Shown here piece after piece: positions 1 to 11,039 of a DNA stretch of 64,000 nucleotides (position 1 is its first letter; every line of letters begins with the position of its first letter). The stretch is from Streptomyces albogriseolus. GTDB lineage: Bacteria; Actinomycetota; Actinomycetes; Streptomycetales; Streptomycetaceae. The notes under the pieces were generated by a model. The model worked only from the letters and a program-made list of their open reading frames with translations, was not told where the DNA came from and ran no database searches. Made by a program: the position numbers and the translations under genes. The stretch covers positions 186,001 through 250,000 of the forward strand of contig BMVA01000002.1 in assembly GCA_014650475.1 (NCBI GenBank), read 5' to 3'.

Positions 1-576
1 ATCCCGCTGTCGCTGTGGGTGGGCGCGATGGTGGCGTACATGCTGATCGCGCCGATGAACAGGCGGGCGCTCGCCGCGGGCGCCTCCGCCTGGCGGATCG
101 CGCTGGCGGGCTGGCTGCCGGTGGCGGCGATCGGGGTGCTGCAGACGGTGGCGCTGATGTCCGTGCTGCACTGGGGGCTCGGCCTGCGGATGGCCCGGGC
201 GGCCGGGACGGTGGGCTTCCTGTTCCTGGTGACGGCGTGCTTCGCGGCGCTCGTGCAGTGGCTGAACGCCCGCTTCGGCGCCGCCGGCCGGATCCTCGTC
301 CTGGCGCTGCTGATGCTCCAGCTCACCTCGGCGGGCGGCACGTACCCCGTGCAGACCAGTCCGGACTTCTTCAACGCGCTGCACCCGTTCCTGCCGATGA
401 CCCACGTCGTGGAGGCGCTGCGGCGGCTGATCTCGGGCGGCGGGCTCGGGCCCGTGTGGACGGCCTGCGCGGTGCTGGCGGCGTTCACGGCCGGCGCGCT
501 CGCGCTGACGGCGCTGTCGGCCCGCCGCCGGCAGGTCTGGACGCTCGACCGCCTGCATCCGGAGCTGAGCCTGTGA
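1..576 (+). CDS. YhgE/Pip-like membrane protein, 3' part
   Basis: This frame is open from base 1 and ends at the TGA at 574-576, so only the last ~190 residues are present and the true start lies outside the window. What remains is hydrophobic, with several membrane segments. It carries an HPFLPMTHVVEALR stretch, which resembles the C-terminal membrane domain of YhgE/Pip-type proteins and related ABC-2 type permeases. The family sits in the cytoplasmic membrane and its substrates are poorly known. A TetR regulator starts 35 bases downstream on the same strand, a common arrangement for a self-regulated transporter. Family assignment is from recognisable motifs only. Confidence 0.7.
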   Translation: MPLSLWVGAMVAYMLIAPMNRRALAAGASAWRIALAGWLPVAAIGVLQTVALMSVLHWGLGLRMARAAGTVGFLFLVTACFAALVQWLNARFGAAGRILVLALLMLQLTSAGGTYPVQTSPDFFNALHPFLPMTHVVEALRRLISGGGLGPVWTACAVLAAFTAGALALTALSARRRQVWTLDRLHPELSL

Positions 577-611
577 ACCGGCCGGCCGGAGCTCCTGTGA
601 GAATCAGGGCC

Positions 612-1241
612 ATGGAACGCAGCAGCACCACGCCGGGCGGCAGCGCCCGCCGCGAGGCCACCCGGCAGAAGCTCTACGAGGCGGCCGTCACTCTCATCGC
701 CGAACAGGGGTTCTCCGCCACCACCGTGGACGAGATCGCCGAGCGGGCGGGCGTCGCGAAGGGCACCGTCTACTACAACTTCGCGAGCAAGTCGGTCCTC
801 TTCGAGGAGCTGCTGCGGCACGGGGTCGGCCTGCTGACCGCTTCGCTGCGGGAGGCGGCCGAGCGGACGGCCCGGGAGGGCGGGACCAAGGTCGACGCCC
901 TGGACGCCATGATCAGGGCGGGGCTGGTGTTCATCGACCGCTACCCGGCCTTCACCCAGCTGTACGTGGCGGAGCTGTGGCGCACCAACCGGGCCTGGCA
1001 GTCCACGCTGATGGTGGTGCGGCAGCAGGCCGTGGCGGTGGTCGAGGGCGTGCTGCGCGAGGGTGTGGCGGCGGGGGAGTTCAGCGAGGAGATCGACGTG
1101 CCGCTGACGGCGGCGGCGCTGGTGGGCATGGTGCTGGTGGCGGCGCTGGACTGGAAGTCGTTCCAGCCGGAGCGGTCCCTGGACGACGTGCACGCGGCGC
1201 TGTCGCGGCTGCTGCAGGGCCGGGTCAGCGGCCGCGGCTGA
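612..1241 (+). CDS. TetR/AcrR family transcriptional regulator
   Basis: This is a 209-residue protein of normal TetR length. The N-terminal helix-turn-helix is clear at about residues 38-57 (TVDEIAERAGVAKGTVYYNF), followed by the K-S-x-L-F-E-E-L segment typical of helix 4. The remainder is a helical ligand-binding and dimerisation domain with no recognisable ligand signature. The ATG at 612 is the first start that gives a normal TetR N-terminus. The gene lies 35 bases after the membrane protein and is probably co-transcribed with it and acts as its local repressor. That target is inferred from adjacency, not shown by an operator I could identify. Confidence 0.9.
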   Translation: MERSSTTPGGSARREATRQKLYEAAVTLIAEQGFSATTVDEIAERAGVAKGTVYYNFASKSVLFEELLRHGVGLLTASLREAAERTAREGGTKVDALDAMIRAGLVFIDRYPAFTQLYVAELWRTNRAWQSTLMVVRQQAVAVVEGVLREGVAAGEFSEEIDVPLTAAALVGMVLVAALDWKSFQPERSLDDVHAALSRLLQGRVSGRG

Positions 1242-1331
1242 AGAGCCTCCAGGCGCCGCGCACGCGAAGGCGCCGGTCCGCCGGTGGCCGCGTCCCCCGC
1301 GGGCCACCGGCCGGGCCGGCGCCTCCCTGTT

Positions 1332-1396
1332 CCCCCGTGATCCCCCGTACGTCCCCCCGTGGAACCCCCGTGACGGTCGTTCCCCCGGGTTCCCCC
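1332..1396 (-). repeat. Cluster of six C5/C6 tracts (G tracts on minus strand)
   Basis: Six runs of five or six C occur within 65 bases, at 1332-1336, 1342-1346, 1353-1358, 1365-1369, 1382-1386 and 1392-1396. Most are followed by GT, so the unit CCCCCGT recurs. Read on the minus strand these are G tracts separated by about 5 to 12 bases, a pattern that could fold as a G-quadruplex. They lie in the 442-base gene-free gap between the TetR gene and the flavoprotein gene. I see no open reading frame worth calling in that gap. Confidence 0.6.
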
Positions 1397-1562
1397 GTGC
1401 CTCGCTCCCGCCGACGGCGTCGGCGGAAGGAGCGGATCGCGGGCCGGTCCCCGTTCCGGCGCCCCGTGTCGCCGGTCCCGTGGCCCGGGCCCCTCTCCGT
1501 GGTCTCCACTCTCCCGTTCCGGCTGGTCCGGCCCCATCCGCCGCCGTACTCATCTCGCCGGC

Positions 1563-1578
1563 TAGGTACTTGTACTCA
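1563..1578. promoter_or_regulatory. MacR-like inverted repeat
   Basis: The 16-base sequence TAGGTACTTGTACTCA is an imperfect inverted repeat around a 2-base centre. From memory, the Streptomyces coelicolor response regulator MacR recognises TGAGTACnnGTACTCA. This site matches the right half exactly and the left half except for two bases. A further GTACTCA half-site lies just upstream at 1546-1552. A MacRS-type system is encoded in this window at 20.2-22.1 kb. The site is about 105 bases upstream of the flavoprotein start. Confidence 0.45.
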
Positions 1579-1683
1579 CTCCTGCGCATCCGGGCCCACC
1601 ACGGCACGCGTCCGCTCGGTCACGCTGCGGGGGCGCGGATACTCGGGGAGGGGCCCTGACCGGCGGCGGATAAAGTCCCTGCC

Positions 1684-3168
1684 ATGGCACGGATTGCGGT
1701 GATCGGCGCCGGCGCGGGCGCGCTGGCGGCCGCCGCCCGGCTGGCCGTCGCGGGCCACCGGGTGGCGGTGTACGAGCGGACGGAGACGTACGGCGGTGCG
1801 CTGCGCCGCCGGGAGCGGGACGGGTTCGCCTTCGACACGGGCCCGGGGCTGCTGCCGCTGCCCGCCGTCTACCGGGACCTGTTCGTGAAGACGGGGCGGG
1901 AGCCGCTGGAGGAGTGCGTCGAGCTGGTGCAGGCCGACCCGTCGTCGCACCACGTCTTCGCGGACGGCACCCGGGTGTCCCTGCCGAACGCCTCCCGCGC
2001 GGGCGTGGTCTCCGCGGTGGAGGAGGCGCTGGGCGCGGACGCGGCGCGGCGCTGGGGCGACTTCCTGGTGCGGGCCCGTGAGGCCTGGGACCGGGCGCGC
2101 CGCCCGCTGCTGGAGGAGCCGCTGTGGCCCAACTGGGAGGTGCTGGCCGAACGCGAGCCCTACCCGGCGGTCCCGCACCGGCGGCTGCTGCGGCTGCGCA
2201 AGGCGGCCACGCTGGCGGAGGTCGGTGCGTGGGAGCTGCGCGATCCGCGGCTGCGGGCGCTGCTGGAGAGCCACGCACTGGCGTTCGGCCTGGATCCGCG
2301 GACCACCCCGGCGAGCGCGGCGGTGCTGCCGTACATGGAGCACGCCTTCGGCACCTGGTACGTGCGCGGCGGGCTGCGGGAGCTGGCGCGGGCGATGTAC
2401 GAGCGGTGCCTGGCCCGCCGGGTGGAGTTCCACTTCGGCGCGGAGGTCACCGCGGTGCGGGAGAAGGACGGCCGGGCGGCGGGCGTGGAACTCGCCGACG
2501 GCACGGGGGCGGAGGCGGACCTGGTGGTCGCGGGGGTCGGCCCCGGCGTGCTGGAGCGGATGTGCGGCACACGGCTGCGCGCGGAGGGCGAGGTGCCCGC
2601 CCGGAGGGAGGGGGCGAGCCGGACCACGGTGCTGCTGGCGCTGCGCGGCGCCCGCCCGGAGGGCGCCCCGCACCGGACGGTGGTGCACACCCGGGACCGT
2701 GAGGCGGAGCTGGACGCGCTGGCCGGCGGCCGGCTGCCCGCCGAGCCGACGGTGACGGTGCTGCGGCCGGACGACCCGGCGCTGGTCCCGGACCCGGGGC
2801 ACGAGGCGGTCACGGTGACGGCGGTGACGCCCGCAGGGGCGGACGGCGTCGGGGAGTACGCGGAGCGGATGGTGACGGCCGCCGCGCGGACGGTGCCGGA
2901 TCTGCGGGACCGGCTGCTGTGGCACGAGGTGCGCACGCCCGAGGACGTCGCGCGGGAGACGGGCGCGGAGGGCGGCGCGGTGCCGGCGCCTGCGCTCGCC
3001 GCCGCGGACGGCCGGTTCCTGCACGCGTCCAACAGCACGCGGCTGCCGGGGCTGTTCACCGTCGGCGGCTGGTCGCACCCCGGCGGCGGGCTGCCGCACG
3101 CCGGGATGTCGGGGGCGCTGGTCGCCGGACTCGTCGTCGAGGGGCCGGACTTCCGCGGCTCGCAGTGA
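1684..3168 (+). CDS. Phytoene desaturase-like FAD-dependent oxidoreductase
   Basis: This 494-residue protein has the CrtI/phytoene dehydrogenase architecture. An N-terminal FAD-binding Rossmann motif (VIGAGAGALAAAARLAVAG, residues 6-24) is followed by YGGALRR and a D-T-G-P-G-L segment. It ends in the family's C-terminal FAD-contact region, GLFTVGGWSHPGGGLPHAGM. Such enzymes desaturate, isomerise or oxidise hydrophobic isoprenoids or other lipids. No phytoene synthase, GGPP synthase or cyclase is nearby, so a carotenoid role is not supported and the substrate is unknown. A possible -10 (TAAAGT, 1671-1676) lies seven bases before the ATG and no ribosome-binding site is visible, so the message may be leaderless. 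It converges on the next gene. Confidence 0.85.
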   Translation: MARIAVIGAGAGALAAAARLAVAGHRVAVYERTETYGGALRRRERDGFAFDTGPGLLPLPAVYRDLFVKTGREPLEECVELVQADPSSHHVFADGTRVSLPNASRAGVVSAVEEALGADAARRWGDFLVRAREAWDRARRPLLEEPLWPNWEVLAEREPYPAVPHRRLLRLRKAATLAEVGAWELRDPRLRALLESHALAFGLDPRTTPASAAVLPYMEHAFGTWYVRGGLRELARAMYERCLARRVEFHFGAEVTAVREKDGRAAGVELADGTGAEADLVVAGVGPGVLERMCGTRLRAEGEVPARREGASRTTVLLALRGARPEGAPHRTVVHTRDREAELDALAGGRLPAEPTVTVLRPDDPALVPDPGHEAVTVTAVTPAGADGVGEYAERMVTAAARTVPDLRDRLLWHEVRTPEDVARETGAEGGAVPAPALAAADGRFLHASNSTRLPGLFTVGGWSHPGGGLPHAGMSGALVAGLVVEGPDFRGSQ

Positions 3169-3213
3169 ACGCGGGCCGCGGCGCGGACGGTTGAGGGAGA
3201 AGCGCGGCCGCTC

Positions 3214-4152
3214 TCAGAAGCGGTACTGCTCGTCGTACCCGTTGCCCTGGGTGCCCTGCTGCCGGCCGTCGTCCTGGTACGGGTACTGCTGCTCCGGCGG
3301 GAGTTCGCCGCCGTACGGGTCGTCGGCGCTGCGCTGCTGCGGCACCCACAGGCCGCCGGCCGGGGCCTCGCCGCCGTAGCCGCCCGTCGCGTACGGATCC
3401 GGGGCCGCGTAGCCCTGCTGGGCGTACTGCTGGTCCGTGTAGCCCGTGTCGTACGTGCCGCCGTCGTAGGTGGCGTTGCCGATGTACGGGTCGGAGTACG
3501 CGGCGTACTGCTGGCCCGTGTCGTAGCCCTGCTGCTGCCCGTAACCGGAGTAGTCGTAGGCGTAGTTGGGGTCGGCGGTCTGCGCGGTCGCGGCGTACTG
3601 ATCCGCGTACTGGTCCTGGCCCGCGTAGCCCTGGTCGCCGTAGACGCCGTAGGAGCCGGTGTCGTCGGGCAGGGGCTGCGGCTCGTAGACGGCGGTGGTC
3701 TCCGCGGCCGTCTGGCGGTCGGCGGCGGGTGTGAAGACGTCGTCGCGGTCGTAGTCGTCGTCGGCGCCGTAACCGGCCGTCGCGGAGCCGGTGTCGAACG
3801 CGTCGGCGCGGTCGCCGGACGCCTCGAGGTCGGTGACCTCCAGCGCCGGCTCCTCGCGTCCGCGTCCCCGTCCGCGGCCCTTGGCGGCGGACAGCAGCGG
3901 CGCGTTGACCGCCCAGCCGGCCTGGAAGCCGCGTCGGAACGACAGCGTGACGTAGGTCTGCCCCACGGCGAAGGCCGCGGCGCCCAGTCCGATCACCACC
4001 ACGGACGGGATGAGCACGCCGAACACGACGCCGAGGAACCCGACGAAGGCGAGCAGCCGCCAGCGCAGGCGCGCCTTGTACTGCAGCAGCACCTCACCCA
4101 GCAACCACAGCGCGACGATGCCGAACGCGATGTAGAGGACCGTCCAGCCCAT
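3214..4152 (-). CDS. Small membrane protein with long Tyr/Gln/Gly-rich tail
   Basis: The first ~75 of 312 residues form about three membrane segments with a basic loop (KARLRWR). A short basic stretch (KGRGRGRGR) follows. From about residue 95 to the end there is an acidic, low-complexity tail dominated by Tyr, Gln, Gly, Asp and Ala, with recurring QQYA, GYA, DPY and TGQQY units. No catalytic motif is visible. The tail resembles intrinsically disordered, prion-like segments. The gene is 56 bases downstream of metF on the same strand, but a functional link is not evident. I do not recognise the function. Confidence 0.8.
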   Translation of the reverse strand: MGWTVLYIAFGIVALWLLGEVLLQYKARLRWRLLAFVGFLGVVFGVLIPSVVVIGLGAAAFAVGQTYVTLSFRRGFQAGWAVNAPLLSAAKGRGRGRGREEPALEVTDLEASGDRADAFDTGSATAGYGADDDYDRDDVFTPAADRQTAAETTAVYEPQPLPDDTGSYGVYGDQGYAGQDQYADQYAATAQTADPNYAYDYSGYGQQQGYDTGQQYAAYSDPYIGNATYDGGTYDTGYTDQQYAQQGYAAPDPYATGGYGGEAPAGGLWVPQQRSADDPYGGELPPEQQYPYQDDGRQQGTQGNGYDEQYRF

Positions 4153-4208
4153 GTACGCCCCTCTCCCAGTGGTCGCTACGCAGTGTGTCGTATGCGCGTG
4201 CGACCGGT

Positions 4209-5910
<1,702 letters not shown>

Positions 5911-6014
5911 GGGGTCCCCCCGGAATCGTCTCGTCGGCACGGGCCCGGCAGGCCCGCGAGGTGCGGATCGGCGCCCCGGCCCCACCACGGACCGGCCCGC
6001 CCGCCGGAACCCTA

Positions 6015-6700
6015 TGCGGTACGAGACGTCCCTCGGGCCCCGGGAGCACACCCGCGGGTCCCGCCCGGGAGCGGGGCGCCCCGGCGCGCGGACTCGCCGG
6101 AACACGGTGCCGCCTGGCGTGCGGTCCCGCACGGCACTCCGCCCCCCGGGGAGCACGGCCTTGGACCGACGCGACGCTCCAGCCCCGCGCGGGCGGGCGG
6201 CGGTGTGGCGCCGCGCACACCGGCACGGGATGCCGGCCGCCGTGCGGTCTCGCATGACACTCCATGAGCGCGGCCTCGGGTCGGCCCGGCTCGGCACGGG
6301 CGGCAGTGCGGCGCGGGGCGCCCCGGCGCGCGCACCAGCACAAGGCGCCGGCCACCGCGCGATCCCGCACGGCACCGCGGCCCTCGGAGGCGCCGGCCCA
6401 GGCCGACCGGCGCCGCGCGTCCCGGACCGGCGTCCACTCACCCGCGCGAGGTGCGGGCACGGGCGCGGTACCGCATGGCGCTCCTCGGGAGCGCGACACG
6501 TCGACGCGGCACGTCCCGGACCGGCGTGTGGGGAGTACGGCGCGCGAGCACCCCGGCGGGCGGGCGCCGCGCGAGAGGTGCGGGCAGGCATCGGGCGCGG
6601 GCGTCGGCCGCAGCGAGGCCGCGGCCTGGCAGCCCCGGCTCAGGGACCGGCGACTGCGCCCGCCTGGCGCCGGGCCGTACGAGACCCCGGCAGTCCTCGG
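6015..6700. repeat. Degenerate ~110-base-period repeat array in a gene-free gap
   Basis: The gap 5911-6828 (918 bases) holds no gene I can support. A core like GCGGTCCCGCACGGCACTCC recurs at 6015, 6121, 6244, 6359, 6465 and, more diverged, 6674. Spacings are 106, 123, 115, 106 and about 2 x 105 bases. Several cores are palindromic, for example CGTGCGG-TC-CCGCACG around 6119-6134 and GCGGTACCGC at 6465-6474. Outside the core, a 20-base stretch is identical at 6071-6090 and 6313-6332, and TCCCGGACCGGCGT recurs near 6419 and 6513. This looks like an old, decayed tandem duplication, possibly of a protein-binding site. Confidence 0.6.
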
Positions 6701-6828
6701 CCGCAAGGGTCGGGGGCCGGCCTGTGCGCCGTCAGGCGGCCGGCGCCGCGTCCCGGCGTGGGCCGGGTCGGCCCGGGGCCGGGGCGCGTGCCCCGGCCGG
6801 GGGCGTTGTTCGGACAGGGTGGGCGCGG

Positions 6829-7194
6829 TCAGACCGCGAGGGCCTGGGCCCGGCGCTTCACCTCCGTGCCGCGGTTCTCCGCGAGGGCCTGTGCGGGCGT
6901 GCCCGGCAGGCTGGGGTCGGGGGTGAAGAGCCACTCCAGCATCTCTTCGACCGTGAAGCCGTCGTCCCGCAGGAGCGTCAGGGTCCCGGTCAGGCCCTTG
7001 ACGACCTTGTCCCCGTCGATGAAGGCGGCGGGGACGTGCAGCGCGCGGTTCTCACCCCGGCGCACGGCGATGAGCTGGCCCTCCTTGACCAGCTGCCGGA
7101 CGCGCGTCACCTCGACGCCGAACTTCTCGGCGATGTCGGGGAGGGTGAGCCAGGCGGGGACGAGAGCATCGATCTTTGCGTCAATCTCGGTCAC
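6829..7194 (-). CDS. Rv2175c-family DNA-binding protein
   Basis: This 121-residue protein has an N-terminal winged-helix-like region (LTLPDIAEKFGVEVTRVRQL) followed by a small domain with the VPAAFIDG and LRDDGFTVEEMLEWLF segments typical of the actinobacterial Rv2175c family. The mycobacterial member binds DNA and is a substrate of the Ser/Thr kinase PknL, encoded next to it. Here a Ser/Thr kinase gene lies about 3.9 kb away, beyond the reductase and thi genes. The protein probably acts in the cytosol as a small DNA-binding factor. Its target sites are unknown, though the repeat array starts just past its 3' end. Confidence 0.85.
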   Translation of the reverse strand: MTEIDAKIDALVPAWLTLPDIAEKFGVEVTRVRQLVKEGQLIAVRRGENRALHVPAAFIDGDKVVKGLTGTLTLLRDDGFTVEEMLEWLFTPDPSLPGTPAQALAENRGTEVKRRAQALAV

Positions 7195-7285
7195 GGGACA
7201 AGCCTGCCACCTGCCACCGACAGTCGGAAGTCAGCCCCGTCCCACCGGGCGGGCGCGTCGCCCGGGGACCCCGCCGGCCGGGCGG

Positions 7286-8521
7286 TCAGGCCGTCGCCGA
7301 CTTCAGCGGCCGCGCCGGGTCCGCCACCCGCTCCGGGTCCATCGCGGCGCCCGACTCGATCAGCCGCCGCCCCTGCGCCAGATCCCGGGGCCGCCCCACC
7401 GCGAGCAGCGCGACCAGCCGGTCGCCGCTCAGCCAGCAGACGCTCCACGCCGGGCCGGCCGGGTCCCCGCGCCACACCGTGCGGTCCGCGCCCGCGTGGT
7501 GCCCGGCGTACTGCACGAACCGCCCGAACTGCTCGGACCAGAAGTACGGCACCGGGTCGTACACCTCGCGGCCCTCCGCCCCGCCGACGATGTTCGCGGC
7601 GACCGTGCGCGGCCCCTGGAGGGCGTTGTCCCAGTGGTGGACGAGGAGGCGCTCGCCGTAGCGGGCGGACGGGAAGGAGGCGCAGTCGCCGACGGCGTAC
7701 ACGTCGGGCAGGGAGGTCGCCAGGTGCGCGTCGGCGACGACCTCGCCGTGCGTGCCGAGGACGATCCCGGACCCGGCCAGCCAGGCCGTGGCGGGGCGGG
7801 CGCCGATGCCGACGACGACCGCGCCGGCGGGCAGCCGGGCTCCGTCGTCGAGGAGCACGGCGCCGGGCTCGACGCGCGCCACGCGCGCGTGGGTGCGCAG
7901 CGTGACACCGGCCTCCGCGTACCAGGCGGTCATCGGGTCGGCCACCTCGGCGGGCAGCACGCCCGCCAGCGGCCGTTCCTCGGCCTCCACGACGGTGACC
8001 GCGCAGCCCGCCTCACGCGCGGCCGTGGCGAACTCCGCGCCGATCCAGCCCGCGCCCACGACCACGATGTCGTGCCGCTCGGCGAGCACCGGCCGCAGCC
8101 GTTCGGCGTCGTCCAGGGTGCGCAGCAGGTGCACGCCGGGCACGCCCTCCGCGCCGGGCAGCCGCAGCGGTTCCGCGCCGGTCGCGACCACCAGCACGTC
8201 GTACGGGACGGGCCCGGCCTCCGTGTCCAGCTCGTGGTCGCCGGGGCGCAGGCCGGTCACCTCGCAGCCCAGCCGCAGCTCGACCCCGAGCTCCTCGAAG
8301 TCCACGTCGAAGGCGGAGCTCTCGGCGGTGCCCAGCAGCACCGCCTTGGACAACGGCGGCCGGTCGTACGGCTGGTGGGGCTCCGCCCCGATCAGCGTCA
8401 CCTCTCCGGTGAAGCCCCGCTCCCGCAGCGCCGCCGCGGTCTGCACGCCCGCCATGCCCGCGCCGGCCACGACGACCCGGCGCGGCGCGGCCCCTCCCCG
8501 TTCCTGCGTCTGCTCGCTCAC
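7286..8521 (-). CDS. FAD/NAD(P)-dependent ferredoxin-reductase-like oxidoreductase
   Basis: This 411-residue protein has two Rossmann folds: FAD-binding near the N-terminus (VVVAGAGMAGVQTAAALRERG) and NAD(P)-binding in the middle (IVVVGAGWIGAEFATAA). The VYAVGDCASFPS FAD motif is near residue 280, and a C-terminal reductase dimerisation-type domain follows. This matches rhodocoxin/putidaredoxin-reductase-type enzymes that pass electrons from NAD(P)H to a ferredoxin. No ferredoxin or P450 gene is close by, so the partner is unknown. The GTG at 8521 (VSEQTQERGG) starts immediately before the first beta strand. The gene diverges from thiO. Confidence 0.88.
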   Translation of the reverse strand: MSEQTQERGGAAPRRVVVAGAGMAGVQTAAALRERGFTGEVTLIGAEPHQPYDRPPLSKAVLLGTAESSAFDVDFEELGVELRLGCEVTGLRPGDHELDTEAGPVPYDVLVVATGAEPLRLPGAEGVPGVHLLRTLDDAERLRPVLAERHDIVVVGAGWIGAEFATAAREAGCAVTVVEAEERPLAGVLPAEVADPMTAWYAEAGVTLRTHARVARVEPGAVLLDDGARLPAGAVVVGIGARPATAWLAGSGIVLGTHGEVVADAHLATSLPDVYAVGDCASFPSARYGERLLVHHWDNALQGPRTVAANIVGGAEGREVYDPVPYFWSEQFGRFVQYAGHHAGADRTVWRGDPAGPAWSVCWLSGDRLVALLAVGRPRDLAQGRRLIESGAAMDPERVADPARPLKSATA

Positions 8522-8577
8522 CCGCTCACCATAGACACCCGTGCCCGCCGCGCCGGACCGCTGCCGCGCGGGGTCCC

Positions 8578-8607
8578 TTACGGGTGCGGCGCGGCGCGGG
8601 CTAGGGT
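8578..8607 (+). promoter_or_regulatory. Probable promoter of the thiOSG operon
   Basis: A TTACGG at 8578-8583 and a TAGGGT at 8602-8607 are separated by 18 bases. They resemble the -35 and -10 of a Streptomyces vegetative promoter. Transcription would begin about ten bases later, just ahead of the TPP riboswitch. Confidence 0.5.
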
Positions 8608-8621
8608 GGCCCGCGTACACG

Positions 8622-8715
8622 CACTCGCGGGAGCCCGGACGCACCGGGCTGAGAGGGAGGCTGGCGGCCTCCGACCGTACGAACCTGATCCGGGTCATGC
8701 CGGCGAAGGGAGGGG
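8622..8715 (+). promoter_or_regulatory. TPP riboswitch (THI box)
   Basis: The conserved thi-box core is plainly present: GGGCTGAGAGGGAGGCTGG at 8646-8664, then GACCGTACGAACCTGATC at 8673-8690, then the CCGG-GTCATGCCGGCGAAGGGA segment. These correspond to the pyrimidine-sensing and pyrophosphate-sensing helices of the TPP aptamer. The aptamer ends about ten bases before the thiO start, so control is most likely at translation initiation through masking of the GGGAGGGG purine stretch at 8708-8715. The outer limits given are approximate. Confidence 0.95.
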
Positions 8716-8725
8716 CTGGACGCCC

Positions 8726-10907
<2,182 letters not shown>

Positions 10908-11027
10908 CTGCGGACCGGCCGCGTTCCGGCCCGCGGGCCGTCGGCGGTTCGGACGCGGTCGGGTAACACAGGTCACAGGTCCGCTCCAACGGCGGTTGAA
11001 CGGGCCGGGGCTGTCGTCGCGGACTCG

Positions 11028-11033
11028 TAGACT
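11028..11033 (+). promoter_or_regulatory. Probable -10 element of the kinase gene (leaderless)
   Basis: TAGACT lies six bases before the GTG start of the kinase gene. With normal spacing the transcript would begin at or next to the GTG, so the message is probably leaderless. No Shine-Dalgarno sequence is visible. Confidence 0.45.
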
Positions 11034-11039
11034 CGCTGC

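Noticed and set aside
1684-3168. Carotenoid biosynthetic cluster
   Set aside because: Only one CrtI-like flavoprotein is present. There is no phytoene synthase, GGPP synthase or cyclase within the window.
6015-6700. CRISPR array
   Set aside because: The repeats are degenerate, longer in period than CRISPR units and not identical. No cas gene is in the window.
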